From the NCBI GenBank assembly GCA_030690945.1, contig JAUYFM010000013.1:1-33734 (forward strand): a stretch of DNA of 33,734 nt. Reading direction: 5' to 3'. Shown here piece after piece: positions 1-5,973 of the stretch. The notes under the pieces are model-generated. The model was not told the origin of the DNA. It made no database searches and saw nothing but the letters and a program-made list of their open reading frames with translations. The first letter of the stretch is position 1. Each line of letters opens with the position of its first letter. The translations under genes were made by a program, and so were the position numbers. The stretch comes from Smithellaceae bacterium. GTDB taxonomy: Bacteria; Desulfobacterota; Syntrophia; Syntrophales; Smithellaceae.

Positions 1-56
1 AGAAGTCCGGCATACGCAAGGCCGTGAAGAAAAAAAACGGGAATGTCACTCATTAG
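1..56 (+). CDS. Possible C-terminal end of an upstream gene (partial)
   Basis: An open plus-strand frame enters from the left edge and ends at a TAG at 54-56. It gives a short lysine-rich tail (KSGIRKAVKKKNGNVTH). It is too short to assign to a family and may be chance. Nothing else supports it apart from the openness of the frame and its basic, tail-like composition. Confidence 0.2.
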   Translation, partial: KSGIRKAVKKKNGNVTH

Positions 57-235
57 GGTTCCTTTCTTTTTACAGATGTTGACTTGAAACAAAGGCTTCG
101 CTCCCCCTGCATGGGAAGTTTCTGCATTTTTGTTAATTTTATTGACTACACTGTTAACCTACGTATTTCGAATGACCCCACTATAAGAAAAACAATTCAA
201 ACGCTGTTTGCAATGATGAGGGCATCGAATTCCTC

Positions 236-415
236 TTATTTCAATAGCTGTCCCGCAATAATCATTTGCTGCACCTGATTGGTACCCTCATAAATCTGGG
301 TTATCTTCGCATCGCGCATCATTACTTCATCAGAAACTACTGCAAATCCGGCCCCCGCTTCTACTGCTGCATTGAGGGCTAATAGGTTCGTCTGGGAAGA
401 GATCTCATTAATTAT
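236..415 (-). pseudogene. Chimeric remnant: chemotaxis-receptor hairpin joined in frame to an acyl-CoA dehydrogenase C-terminus
   Basis: Read on the minus strand from about 414, the sequence encodes INEISSQTNLLALNAAVEA, the highly conserved hairpin tip of methyl-accepting chemotaxis proteins, then GAGFAVVSDEV. The ARAGEA-type residues normally between these two are missing. At about 322 the same reading frame switches to MRDAKITQIYEGTNQVQ and ends IIAGQLLK-stop at 236, which is the standard C-terminus of acyl-CoA dehydrogenases. No start codon or ribosome binding site was found. Upstream on the minus strand (about 420-475) a shifted frame (EKVCDHIGEINKVIQDS) also looks like receptor sequence. 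This is a decayed fusion of two unrelated genes, not an active gene. The family assignments are from known motifs; the deletion and fusion history is inferred. Confidence 0.75.
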
Positions 416-584
416 TTTTTACTATCTTGAATTACTTTATTTATTTCACCTATATGATCACAGACTTTCTCAACACTGCACAATGCGGTTATTGGTCGTA
501 TCAAAATTTATACATTAACCGAATATTCTCTCAAATGTTAAGATTCTATGAAAAACTCCAGTCTAGAAAAAACGGACACCGTCC

Positions 585-615
585 ATAAAAAACGATTCTG
601 TCTAAAGATAGAATC
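585..615 (-). terminator. Rho-independent terminator of the TetR gene
   Basis: On the minus strand a 10-bp stem (594-603 with 606-615, one G-T wobble, 2-nt spacer) is followed by a T-rich run (GTTTTTTAT). It begins one base past the stop codon of the TetR-family gene, so it is well placed to end that transcript. Confidence 0.75.
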
Positions 616-616
616 A

Positions 617-1219
617 TTAGACTAAATTTTTCATTATGATACTTACCAGTGAGTCAATTAGTTTTCCTTGACTTTTCTTATGGCCTTTCAAACTCCAACC
701 ACGGAGTGCTAGCATAGATATCATATACACGATAAAATTAGCCGTAATTTCAGTGTCTTGGATTTTCGCAATACCCTTTTTATTCGCTTCGTCAAGGAAC
801 CCCTTCAGTTTAAGGATATGGACCTTTTCTTTTGCAAGAAGACTTTCTAATGCTTCTTCTCCCAATAACCAAGTTTGTCTGTACATCAAGAGGATTTCTT
901 TTTTATATTCTAGTGTATGGACAAATGCGCCTTTTAAATAATATCTCAATTCATTTAAATTGCGCCATTCCGTATGTATATTATCAAATTCATAAACACC
1001 CTCCATCATGTCGTCATGAACCATGAAGAGCAGATCTTCTTTCTTTCCAATATAATTATAAATATTTCCTATCGTCAGGCCAGACTTTTGAGATATCTCT
1101 CGCATGGAGGTCCGATCGTACCCCTTCTCTACAAACAGCTTAGTAACTGCATTAATAAGCTTCCTACGATTTTCTCTGATGAGTTTTTGATTTGTGACTC
1201 TGGTCTTGATTTCTGGCAT
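617..1219 (-). CDS. TetR/AcrR-family transcriptional repressor
   Basis: This is a 200-residue DNA-binding regulator of the TetR family. Residues 20-65 form the N-terminal helix-turn-helix (LFVEKGYDRTSMREISQKSG, then IGNIYNYIGKKEDLL), and the rest is an all-helical ligand domain with no recognisable ligand signature. The start at 1219 is chosen because AGGAAGGA lies about 9 bases upstream; an in-frame ATG at 1276 would add 19 residues without a comparable site. The promoter and a 10-bp palindrome sit just upstream, which suggests autorepression. It is next to enoyl-CoA hydratase and thiolase genes, so control of acyl-CoA degradation, as with FadR/PsrA-type TetR proteins, is a reasonable inference. 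Its promoter and 5' part exist as a second, inverted, damaged copy at 4207-4388. Confidence 0.9.
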   Translation of the reverse strand: MPEIKTRVTNQKLIRENRRKLINAVTKLFVEKGYDRTSMREISQKSGLTIGNIYNYIGKKEDLLFMVHDDMMEGVYEFDNIHTEWRNLNELRYYLKGAFVHTLEYKKEILLMYRQTWLLGEEALESLLAKEKVHILKLKGFLDEANKKGIAKIQDTEITANFIVYMISMLALRGWSLKGHKKSQGKLIDSLVSIIMKNLV

Positions 1220-1417
1220 TTTAAATGTTCCTTCCTGAGGGAAACGAATCCATATAATGACTTTAATCAGCACCAATTCTTAATGAACGTTCAGAAATTG
1301 TTACTTGATTCTTTTTTGCGTGTCAAGTATTTTTGACATCGCGTTTCAATATTATATTTAATTTGCCTGTTTTTGAGGGTATTTTTTAGTAGTATGGTTA
1401 TTATAATTTAGTACAAA
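990..1417 (-). repeat. Inverted duplication, copy 1 (tetR promoter and 5' region)
   Basis: Minus-strand copy of a segment that recurs on the plus strand at 4207-4388. Shared blocks, in order, are TTTGTACTAAATTA-AATAACC, CGATGT-AAAAA-CTTGACA with the promoter, the TGAACGTTCA palindrome, the stretch encoding LIKVI-WIRFPQE, and the stretch encoding DLLFMVHDDMME-VYE. This copy carries about 54 bp (1342-1395) and 195 bp (between GAAG sites at 1231 and 1036) that are absent from copy 2. Confidence 0.85.
1284..1326 (-). promoter_or_regulatory. Promoter and palindromic operator of the TetR gene
   Basis: On the minus strand TTGACA (1321-1326), a 17-bp spacer and TAACAA (1298-1303) form a sigma-70-type promoter. 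The perfect palindrome TGAACGTTCA (1284-1293) begins just past the -10 box, over the likely transcription start, as expected for an autorepressor site. The same arrangement, with a better -10 (TAAAAT), recurs at 4242-4283 on the plus strand. Conservation of the palindrome in both copies supports function. Confidence 0.7.
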
Positions 1418-1481
1418 CACTTTGACTGAAACTTAGGGATAGGGACAACGGGTCAAAGATTCACCATATTAATTACATCTC

Positions 1482-2225
1482 CTAAAGCCGCATTAAGAAA
1501 CGTTTGCAAAGTGTCTGCGTTTCTTCACTTTCAACGCGTTTCATAAAAGCCCTGCATTCGTCTTCAAGATGTTTGCTTAATGTTTCTGGAACCTTTCGAG
1601 TAAGTCTTTTCGTTTCATATACGCACTCGGCAGGAAGAGCTGCCAGTTTTTGGGCAGCATTTAACGCGGTTTCATGGAGCTGTTCGATAGGAACTATTTC
1701 GTTGACAAGGCCACATACCAAAGCTTCTTTTGCATCAAAAACCTTACCGAGCAGAAATACCTCCATTGCCCTGCGATGACCGATCAATGCAGTCAGCAGC
1801 TGACTCGACCCGAGCTCAGGCACCAATCCGAAGCGGCCAAACGGCGTCGACAAACGGATGTCTTCCGTAGCAAAAACAATATCGCAGTGAGGCAAGAGAG
1901 TAAAGCCGATTCCTATTGCCGCCCCTTGAACGGCAGCAATCAGAGGCTTAGTCAGCGTTATTAGTCCGTTCAAAAAACGGCCAACCGGCTCATTCGGCGC
2001 CATACTATAGTTGTTCAGAAAAAAGGTGATGTCATTTCCCGCACAAAAAGTATCACCATTGGCTTTAATAAGCATACAGCGGAGGGTTTCATCTCTATCC
2101 AGTTGCGCAAAGGCATCAGCGAAAACACTATACATATCTCGATTAAGGGCATTTTTTTTACTAACTCGATTGATTGTTAAGATCAGAACACCTTTTTCAG
2201 TCTTAACTTCTACATCTCCAACCAT
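1482..2225 (-). CDS. Enoyl-CoA hydratase/isomerase family protein
   Basis: A 247-residue crotonase-fold protein. The oxyanion-hole segments are visible at residues 57-65 (GDTFCAGND) and 99-107 (VQGAAIGIG). In the catalytic region the first hydratase glutamate (FGxPE) is replaced (TPFGRFG), while VPELGSS with Glu137 is present. That pattern is typical of delta3,delta2-enoyl-CoA isomerases and PaaB/PaaG-like members, so isomerase activity is as likely as hydration. The start at 2225 follows AAGGAGG at 6 bases; a start 27 bases upstream would place that site inside the gene. The last residues (CKRFLMRL) are atypical, and the +1 frame continues as LQTFLNAALGDVINMVNL, so a late frameshift is possible. 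Together with the thiolase it suggests a beta-oxidation-type set. Confidence 0.88.
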   Translation of the reverse strand: MVGDVEVKTEKGVLILTINRVSKKNALNRDMYSVFADAFAQLDRDETLRCMLIKANGDTFCAGNDITFFLNNYSMAPNEPVGRFLNGLITLTKPLIAAVQGAAIGIGFTLLPHCDIVFATEDIRLSTPFGRFGLVPELGSSQLLTALIGHRRAMEVFLLGKVFDAKEALVCGLVNEIVPIEQLHETALNAAQKLAALPAECVYETKRLTRKVPETLSKHLEDECRAFMKRVESEETQTLCKRFLMRL

Positions 2226-2462
2226 TTGCAGACCTCCTTCAATCGCTGACAATGTTTAGATCAAGAATTCATTGCCATGCTTAGGAATTCTTTGTGCGAT
2301 AAATCTCGGAACTTGTCAATGAAAATGAGACACTTCCATTGTCATCGAAGAAAATACATGAGTACAAACCGTAAGCAGTAAATAACGACCTTGTGTTCTG
2401 CTATAAAAATACCTTGAAATTTTTTACGGTTTGATATCAGAATATGAGTGTCGATTTGATTG

Positions 2463-2530
2463 AAAAAGCCAAACCACGAGCAATCGTGGGACGGAAAGCC
2501 ACGGATCCCCAGATGACAGCCGAGTTGCCA
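2463..2530 (+). ncRNA. c-di-GMP-I (GEMM) riboswitch aptamer
   Basis: The stretch GCCAAACC, a perfect 6-bp stem CCACGA/TCGTGG closed by a GCAA tetraloop, GGGACGGAAAGCCACGGATC and then GACAGCCGAGTTGCC follow the GEMM-I consensus seen in deltaproteobacteria. Deviations are a C for G in the 5' P1 strand (GCC for GGC, giving one mismatch with TTGCC) and GACGGAAAG where GACGCAAAG is usual, so ligand affinity may be reduced. A rho-independent terminator lies 18 bases downstream, giving a classic on/off arrangement. The gene it served is no longer obvious: only a 34-codon open frame, a 3-hydroxyacyl-CoA dehydrogenase tail and then the thiolase follow. Confidence 0.75.
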
Positions 2531-2548
2531 GAGAACCGGATAATTTAG

Positions 2549-2575
2549 CCCGTGGCCATGTGCTGCGGGTTTTTT
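2549..2575 (+). terminator. Intrinsic terminator downstream of the GEMM riboswitch
   Basis: An 8-bp stem (2549-2556 with 2562-2569, including two G-T pairs) with a 5-nt loop is followed by six T residues at 2570-2575. Its position 18 bases after the aptamer fits a transcription-terminating expression platform. Confidence 0.75.
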
Positions 2576-2659
2576 ATTAGAAGCAATGTTATGACCTGAA
2601 TCTTGCACCAAAAGCGCCGCAAACGAACATGTATCAAGCAAATACTTACAAATAAAGGA

Positions 2660-2764
2660 ATGGAGGAAATCGAAAAATTAACTTTTTCTACCCATAAAGG
2701 AGATTTGCGTTTAACGCTATCATTGGAATGCCCATATAATCTGGCTTTGATGAGCACCTTCTAA
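2660..2764 (+). CDS. Possible 34-residue remnant of the riboswitch-controlled gene
   Basis: An ATG frame of 34 codons (MEEIEKLTFSTHKGDLR...) lies 85 bases past the riboswitch terminator. AAAGGA abuts the ATG with no spacing, which is poor. The frame is also open upstream to a TTG at about 2603. No family is recognised. It may be the 5' stump of the gene the riboswitch used to control, cut off where 3-hydroxyacyl-CoA dehydrogenase sequence begins, or it may be chance. Confidence 0.25.
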   Translation: MEEIEKLTFSTHKGDLRLTLSLECPYNLALMSTF

Positions 2765-2788
2765 TACCAGTAACATCAATGGTTCGGG

Positions 2789-2920
2789 AATGCCATGCAT
2801 GTCATGTACGAGATGACCAGCGAAGAACGCTATAAGCCCTCCCCGCTGTTCAAAAAAATGATCGATGATAAGCAGCTGAACAGAAAAACGGGCAAAGGCT
2901 TCTACACTAACGGCAAATAG
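2789..2920 (+). pseudogene. 3-hydroxyacyl-CoA dehydrogenase C-terminal fragment
   Basis: The plus-strand frame NAMHVMYEMTSEERYKPSPL, then KKMIDDKQLNRKTGKGFYTN and a TAG at 2918-2920, is the characteristic end of 3-hydroxyacyl-CoA dehydrogenases (R/K-P-x-PLL-KKM, then GRKTGKGFY). Only about 44 of the usual 280 or more residues remain; the NAD-binding domain is absent and there is no start signal. It ends 62 bases before the thiolase start, so an ancestral dehydrogenase-thiolase operon whose first gene was deleted is the simplest explanation. Confidence 0.8.
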
Positions 2921-2982
2921 TTAACGGATTCTTACTGCCGAACAGGCAAATGACCAAAAGAAAAATGATGGAGAGGATAAAC

Positions 2983-4206
2983 ATGAAAAGCAGAGAAGTG
3001 GTTTTTGTAGACGGCGTGCGCACCGCCTTTGGTAAAATTGGCGGCAGTTTAAAAGATTACACGGCCGAGGAACTTGCCGGCATCGGATTGAAAGGGCTCA
3101 TCGAAAAAACAAGGATCTGTGAGCGCGCGCATGTGGATAATGTTTACATGGGCATGGCCTTCCATCCCGCCAATGCAATCAATCCTTCCAGATGGGCGCT
3201 TTTGCATGCGGGTCTGCCCGAATCGACTTCGGCTTCCGCTGTGGAGTTGCAGTGCGGCTCCGCCATCGACTCCATCAACCACGCGGCATGGAAAATTCTC
3301 GCGGGCATGGCAGACATCGTCATTGCCGGAGGCATGGAATCCTTCAGCCAGTTGCCCCGCAAATACTCTACCAGCGTGGAACCATACCGGCTCAATACGA
3401 TCAAACTTCTGGATTTTCAGCTTCAGCCCCCTTCCAGGGAAAAGACAACGTACCTTCCTTTTGAAATGGGTTTGACGGCGGAAAACCTTGCGGACCTGTA
3501 TAACATTTCCCGCGAAGAGCAGGATAAATTTGCTTTCCGTAGCCAATCACTGGCCAGGAAAGCCATTGAAGCAGGTTATTTTATCGATGAAATCATCCCC
3601 GTTTCCATATCCCAGGGAAAGAAAAAACCCCCGCTGGAATTTAAGGCGGATGAGTTCCCGCGTTTGACGTCCATGGAAGGGATGGCCGCTCTTCCTCCCG
3701 CATTCAAAAAAGGCGGCTCCGTGACAGCCGGCAACTCTTCCGGTTTAAACGACGGCAGCGCTTTTGTGCTGATGATGACCCGGGAGAAAGCATCAGAGCT
3801 GGGTTATGAACCGCAAGCCAGATGGGTGAGTAGCGCCGAGTGGGGCGTTGATCCGGGCATCATGGGCGTCGCGCCCGCATACGCGTTGCCTGTTGCCATG
3901 AAGAGAGCCGGTATTGAAAAACTGGCGGATTTCGATGTGGTTGAATGCAATGAGGCTTTTGCCGCCCAGAATCTGGCGGTGATCCGGGAACTGGAAAACC
4001 AGACCGGGCAAAAGGTCAACATGGATAATTGGAATCCCAATGGAGGCGCCATTGCCTTTGGCCACGCAAACGGCGCATCGGGCGCCCGTATCGCCATGCT
4101 CTGCATGAACGAACTGATCCGCCGGGGCGGCCGCTTCGGAACCTTCGGCGCATGCTGCGGCGGAGGTCAGGGTGTTGTGACGATTATTGAGAATCTGAAA
4201 AGGTAA
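2983..4206 (+). CDS. Thiolase (acetyl-CoA C-acyltransferase)
   Basis: A 407-residue thiolase catalysing CoA-dependent cleavage or condensation of 3-ketoacyl-CoA, the last step of beta-oxidation. All catalytic elements are present: nucleophile Cys91 (ELQCGSA), NEAFAAQ at 323-329, His361 (GGAIAFGHANGASG) and Cys391 (GACCGGGQG). The HANG in place of the usual HPxG around the active-site histidine is slightly unusual. The start at 2983 is preferred because GAGAGG sits 6 bases upstream and MKSREVVFVDGVRTAFGK is a typical thiolase N-terminus; an ATG at 2950 would add 11 unusual residues. It is preceded by the tail of a 3-hydroxyacyl-CoA dehydrogenase and followed directly by the inverted tetR-promoter copy. 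Confidence 0.93.
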   Translation: MKSREVVFVDGVRTAFGKIGGSLKDYTAEELAGIGLKGLIEKTRICERAHVDNVYMGMAFHPANAINPSRWALLHAGLPESTSASAVELQCGSAIDSINHAAWKILAGMADIVIAGGMESFSQLPRKYSTSVEPYRLNTIKLLDFQLQPPSREKTTYLPFEMGLTAENLADLYNISREEQDKFAFRSQSLARKAIEAGYFIDEIIPVSISQGKKKPPLEFKADEFPRLTSMEGMAALPPAFKKGGSVTAGNSSGLNDGSAFVLMMTREKASELGYEPQARWVSSAEWGVDPGIMGVAPAYALPVAMKRAGIEKLADFDVVECNEAFAAQNLAVIRELENQTGQKVNMDNWNPNGGAIAFGHANGASGARIAMLCMNELIRRGGRFGTFGACCGGGQGVVTIIENLKR

Positions 4207-4388
4207 TTTGTACTAAATTACAATAACCGATGTTAAAAAACTTGACATACAAATAAGAAGCAATTAAAATTTTTGAACGTTCATCAAGAATTTGGCGCTG
4301 ATTAAAGTCATTGCATGGATTCGCTTCCCTCAGGAAGATCTGCTCTTCATGGTTCATGACGACATGATGGAGGATGTTTATGAATCTG
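4207..4388 (+). pseudogene. Truncated tetR copy: inverted duplication, copy 2
   Basis: Begins one base after the thiolase stop. It holds the TetR-type promoter (TTGACA 4242-4247, 17-bp spacer, TAAAAT 4265-4270), the TGAACGTTCA palindrome (4274-4283), and sequence encoding ALIKVIAWIRFPQE joined directly to DLLFMVHDDMMEDVYE. Relative to the intact tetR a 195-bp segment is missing, with GAAG at both ends of the deletion, so the join stays in frame but removes the SD, the ATG and the whole helix-turn-helix. The frame runs on to 4558, past any similarity. As a regulator it is dead, but the promoter and operator look intact and point towards the 3' end of the CoA-transferase gene. Confidence 0.8.
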
Positions 4389-4495
4389 AAGGTGAACATC
4401 CGTCCGGATATTTCGGGATTCATGTTGAGCATGAGATAAATAAGATCACCCGAGAGGACGTAAACACTCCATCCGTGGTCGATCATCTTTTGAAT
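4389..4495. other. Short intergenic remainder with no recognised gene
   Basis: Between the decayed tetR copy and the 3' end of the CoA-transferase gene. Both strands have open frames here, but none matches a family I recognise and no ribosome binding site stands out. Confidence 0.4.
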
Positions 4496-5785
4496 TCACT
4501 TGATCCTCAAACGTTTCTTCTCTTCATCAAGTCTAGTCACTGCCTCCTCCATGTATAAAACGTTTTCTTCAAGGAGTTTGTCGATCTCTTCCTGGCTGAT
4601 ACCTAATAGATTTGACAAAACATCGACAGTATTTTCTCCAATAAGAGGCGCATGCCCCGTGGCGCGACCCGGCGTTTCCGACATCTTAAAAGGACTACCG
4701 TATGTTTCGACCTCACCGATAAATGGTTGTTTGATTTTCACGATCATCTCTCTCTCACGGATATAGGGGGCATCAACTGCCTCATCGAATTTCTTCACCC
4801 GCATGGAAGGCACACCGGCATCTCTCAGCAGTTTCTCAACATCACGCACCGATTCAAACTTTGAAACCCATTCTTCTAGCGTCTCATGAACAAAGGTTGC
4901 GCTTTCACTCATCATTCTTGTCACCAATTCCTTCGTTCTCGGATCGGTAAGCAGCCATTCGTAACCTTTTCCCATGGTTGCAACAAGCTTACCCCAGAGC
5001 AAGTCGCTAAGAGCCGCAATCGCAATAAGCCCGTCCCGCCCTTTGATGAGAGCATAAGGAGAATAAGCCGTCGCCCATCGTCCGCCATGACTGGCACCCG
5101 GTGTACATTCAATCTCACGGTCGGAAAAGAGATATGCCGGCCCGGTATTTTCATTTAGATGAAAAAGGCAATCCGTCATAGAGAGATCGATTTCCTGGCC
5201 CTTGTTTGTTTTCTCTCTATAATATAATGCGGCTAAAATTGCCGCCACGGCATGAATGCCTGCATTTGCATCACCAATTGCCACAGGCGCGACTGCGGGT
5301 GGGTCAACCTGACCGCACCATGAACTTGCCGCCTGAGCAATGATATCGAACCCAGGTTCATTAGCGTATGACCCTGTCTGGCCGAAACACGAAATTGAAC
5401 AATAGATTATTTTCGGATTGATTTCTTTCACATCATCATAACCAAACCCCAATGATTTCATGGCGCCAGGGGCCATATTGGATATTATAATGTCTGATTT
5501 TTTGATGAGGTCACTGATGATGGAAAACCCTTTTTTATTTCTCAGATCTATTGAAACGCTCTTTTTTCCTCTATTGAGGGACATCGCGTAGCTACTTTGC
5601 AAAACGCCGTTGCGGTTGGTAACTCTATAAAAACGTCTCTCTAGGGCACCAGTCACACGGGGCTCAATTTTAATAACTTCGGCCCCAAGGTCCGCTAGCT
5701 GTCTTGTCGCAAATGGACCTGCGTAAACCCACGTAAAATCCAATACCCGTAAACCGCTAAGTGCTAATTTTGTATTTTCCGTCAT
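4496..5785 (-). CDS. Class III CoA-transferase (CaiB/BaiF family)
   Basis: A 429-residue family III CoA-transferase, which moves CoA between carboxylic acids through an aspartyl-CoA thioester. The N-terminal signature GLRVLDFTWVYAGPFATRQL, the ADLGAEVIKIEP motif (residues 31-42) and the catalytic aspartate in GFDIIAQAASS (Asp147, matching Asp169 of formyl-CoA transferase) are present. Length is normal for the family. Substrate cannot be read from sequence; with neighbouring beta-oxidation genes and a periplasmic binding protein, activation of an imported organic acid by CoA exchange is a reasonable inference. The ribosome binding site is weak (CTGGAC). Confidence 0.9.
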   Translation of the reverse strand: MTENTKLALSGLRVLDFTWVYAGPFATRQLADLGAEVIKIEPRVTGALERRFYRVTNRNGVLQSSYAMSLNRGKKSVSIDLRNKKGFSIISDLIKKSDIIISNMAPGAMKSLGFGYDDVKEINPKIIYCSISCFGQTGSYANEPGFDIIAQAASSWCGQVDPPAVAPVAIGDANAGIHAVAAILAALYYREKTNKGQEIDLSMTDCLFHLNENTGPAYLFSDREIECTPGASHGGRWATAYSPYALIKGRDGLIAIAALSDLLWGKLVATMGKGYEWLLTDPRTKELVTRMMSESATFVHETLEEWVSKFESVRDVEKLLRDAGVPSMRVKKFDEAVDAPYIREREMIVKIKQPFIGEVETYGSPFKMSETPGRATGHAPLIGENTVDVLSNLLGISQEEIDKLLEENVLYMEEAVTRLDEEKKRLRIK

Positions 5786-5860
5786 GTCCAGTATTCTCAG
5801 TATCCTTTCTAACGTTGCGCCAATCAGCTATTTATAAAGAAGAGGGAATCCAGTTGTTTT

Positions 5861-5903
5861 GCTATTCTGTTCCCCACCTCCGATGAGAGGGGAACAGAAT
5901 AGC
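5861..5903 (-). terminator. Perfect 15-bp hairpin between the binding-protein and CoA-transferase genes
   Basis: GCTATTCTGTTCCCC (5861-5875) pairs perfectly with 5889-5903 across a 13-nt loop. It lies just beyond the readthrough stop (5908) of the binding-protein gene on the minus strand. There is no T run on either side, so it may stabilise the 3' end of the mRNA or attenuate transcription rather than act as a classic terminator. Confidence 0.5.
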
Positions 5904-5973
5904 CATCTTACGGCTCGTCAAAGGTCTTCGCCTTCTCTACTTTGACCCACCAATGACCGGACAGGATCCCCTT

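Noticed and set aside
84-278. Plus-strand 64-codon frame
   Set aside because: No ribosome binding site, no family resemblance, and it overlaps the recognisable acyl-CoA dehydrogenase tail on the other strand.
1321-1338. TGTCAA-N6-TTGACA as a pair of divergent promoters
   Set aside because: The minus-strand half has a matching -10 box, but the plus-strand half has no good -10 and no gene to serve.
2342-2757. Minus-strand frames of 70-99 codons
   Set aside because: They run antisense through the GEMM riboswitch and its terminator and match no family.
3049-3546. Long open frames inside the thiolase gene in other frames
   Set aside because: They are shadows of a well-supported gene; similar shadows in glpD, the FAD oxidase, hsdR and hsdMS were dropped for the same reason.
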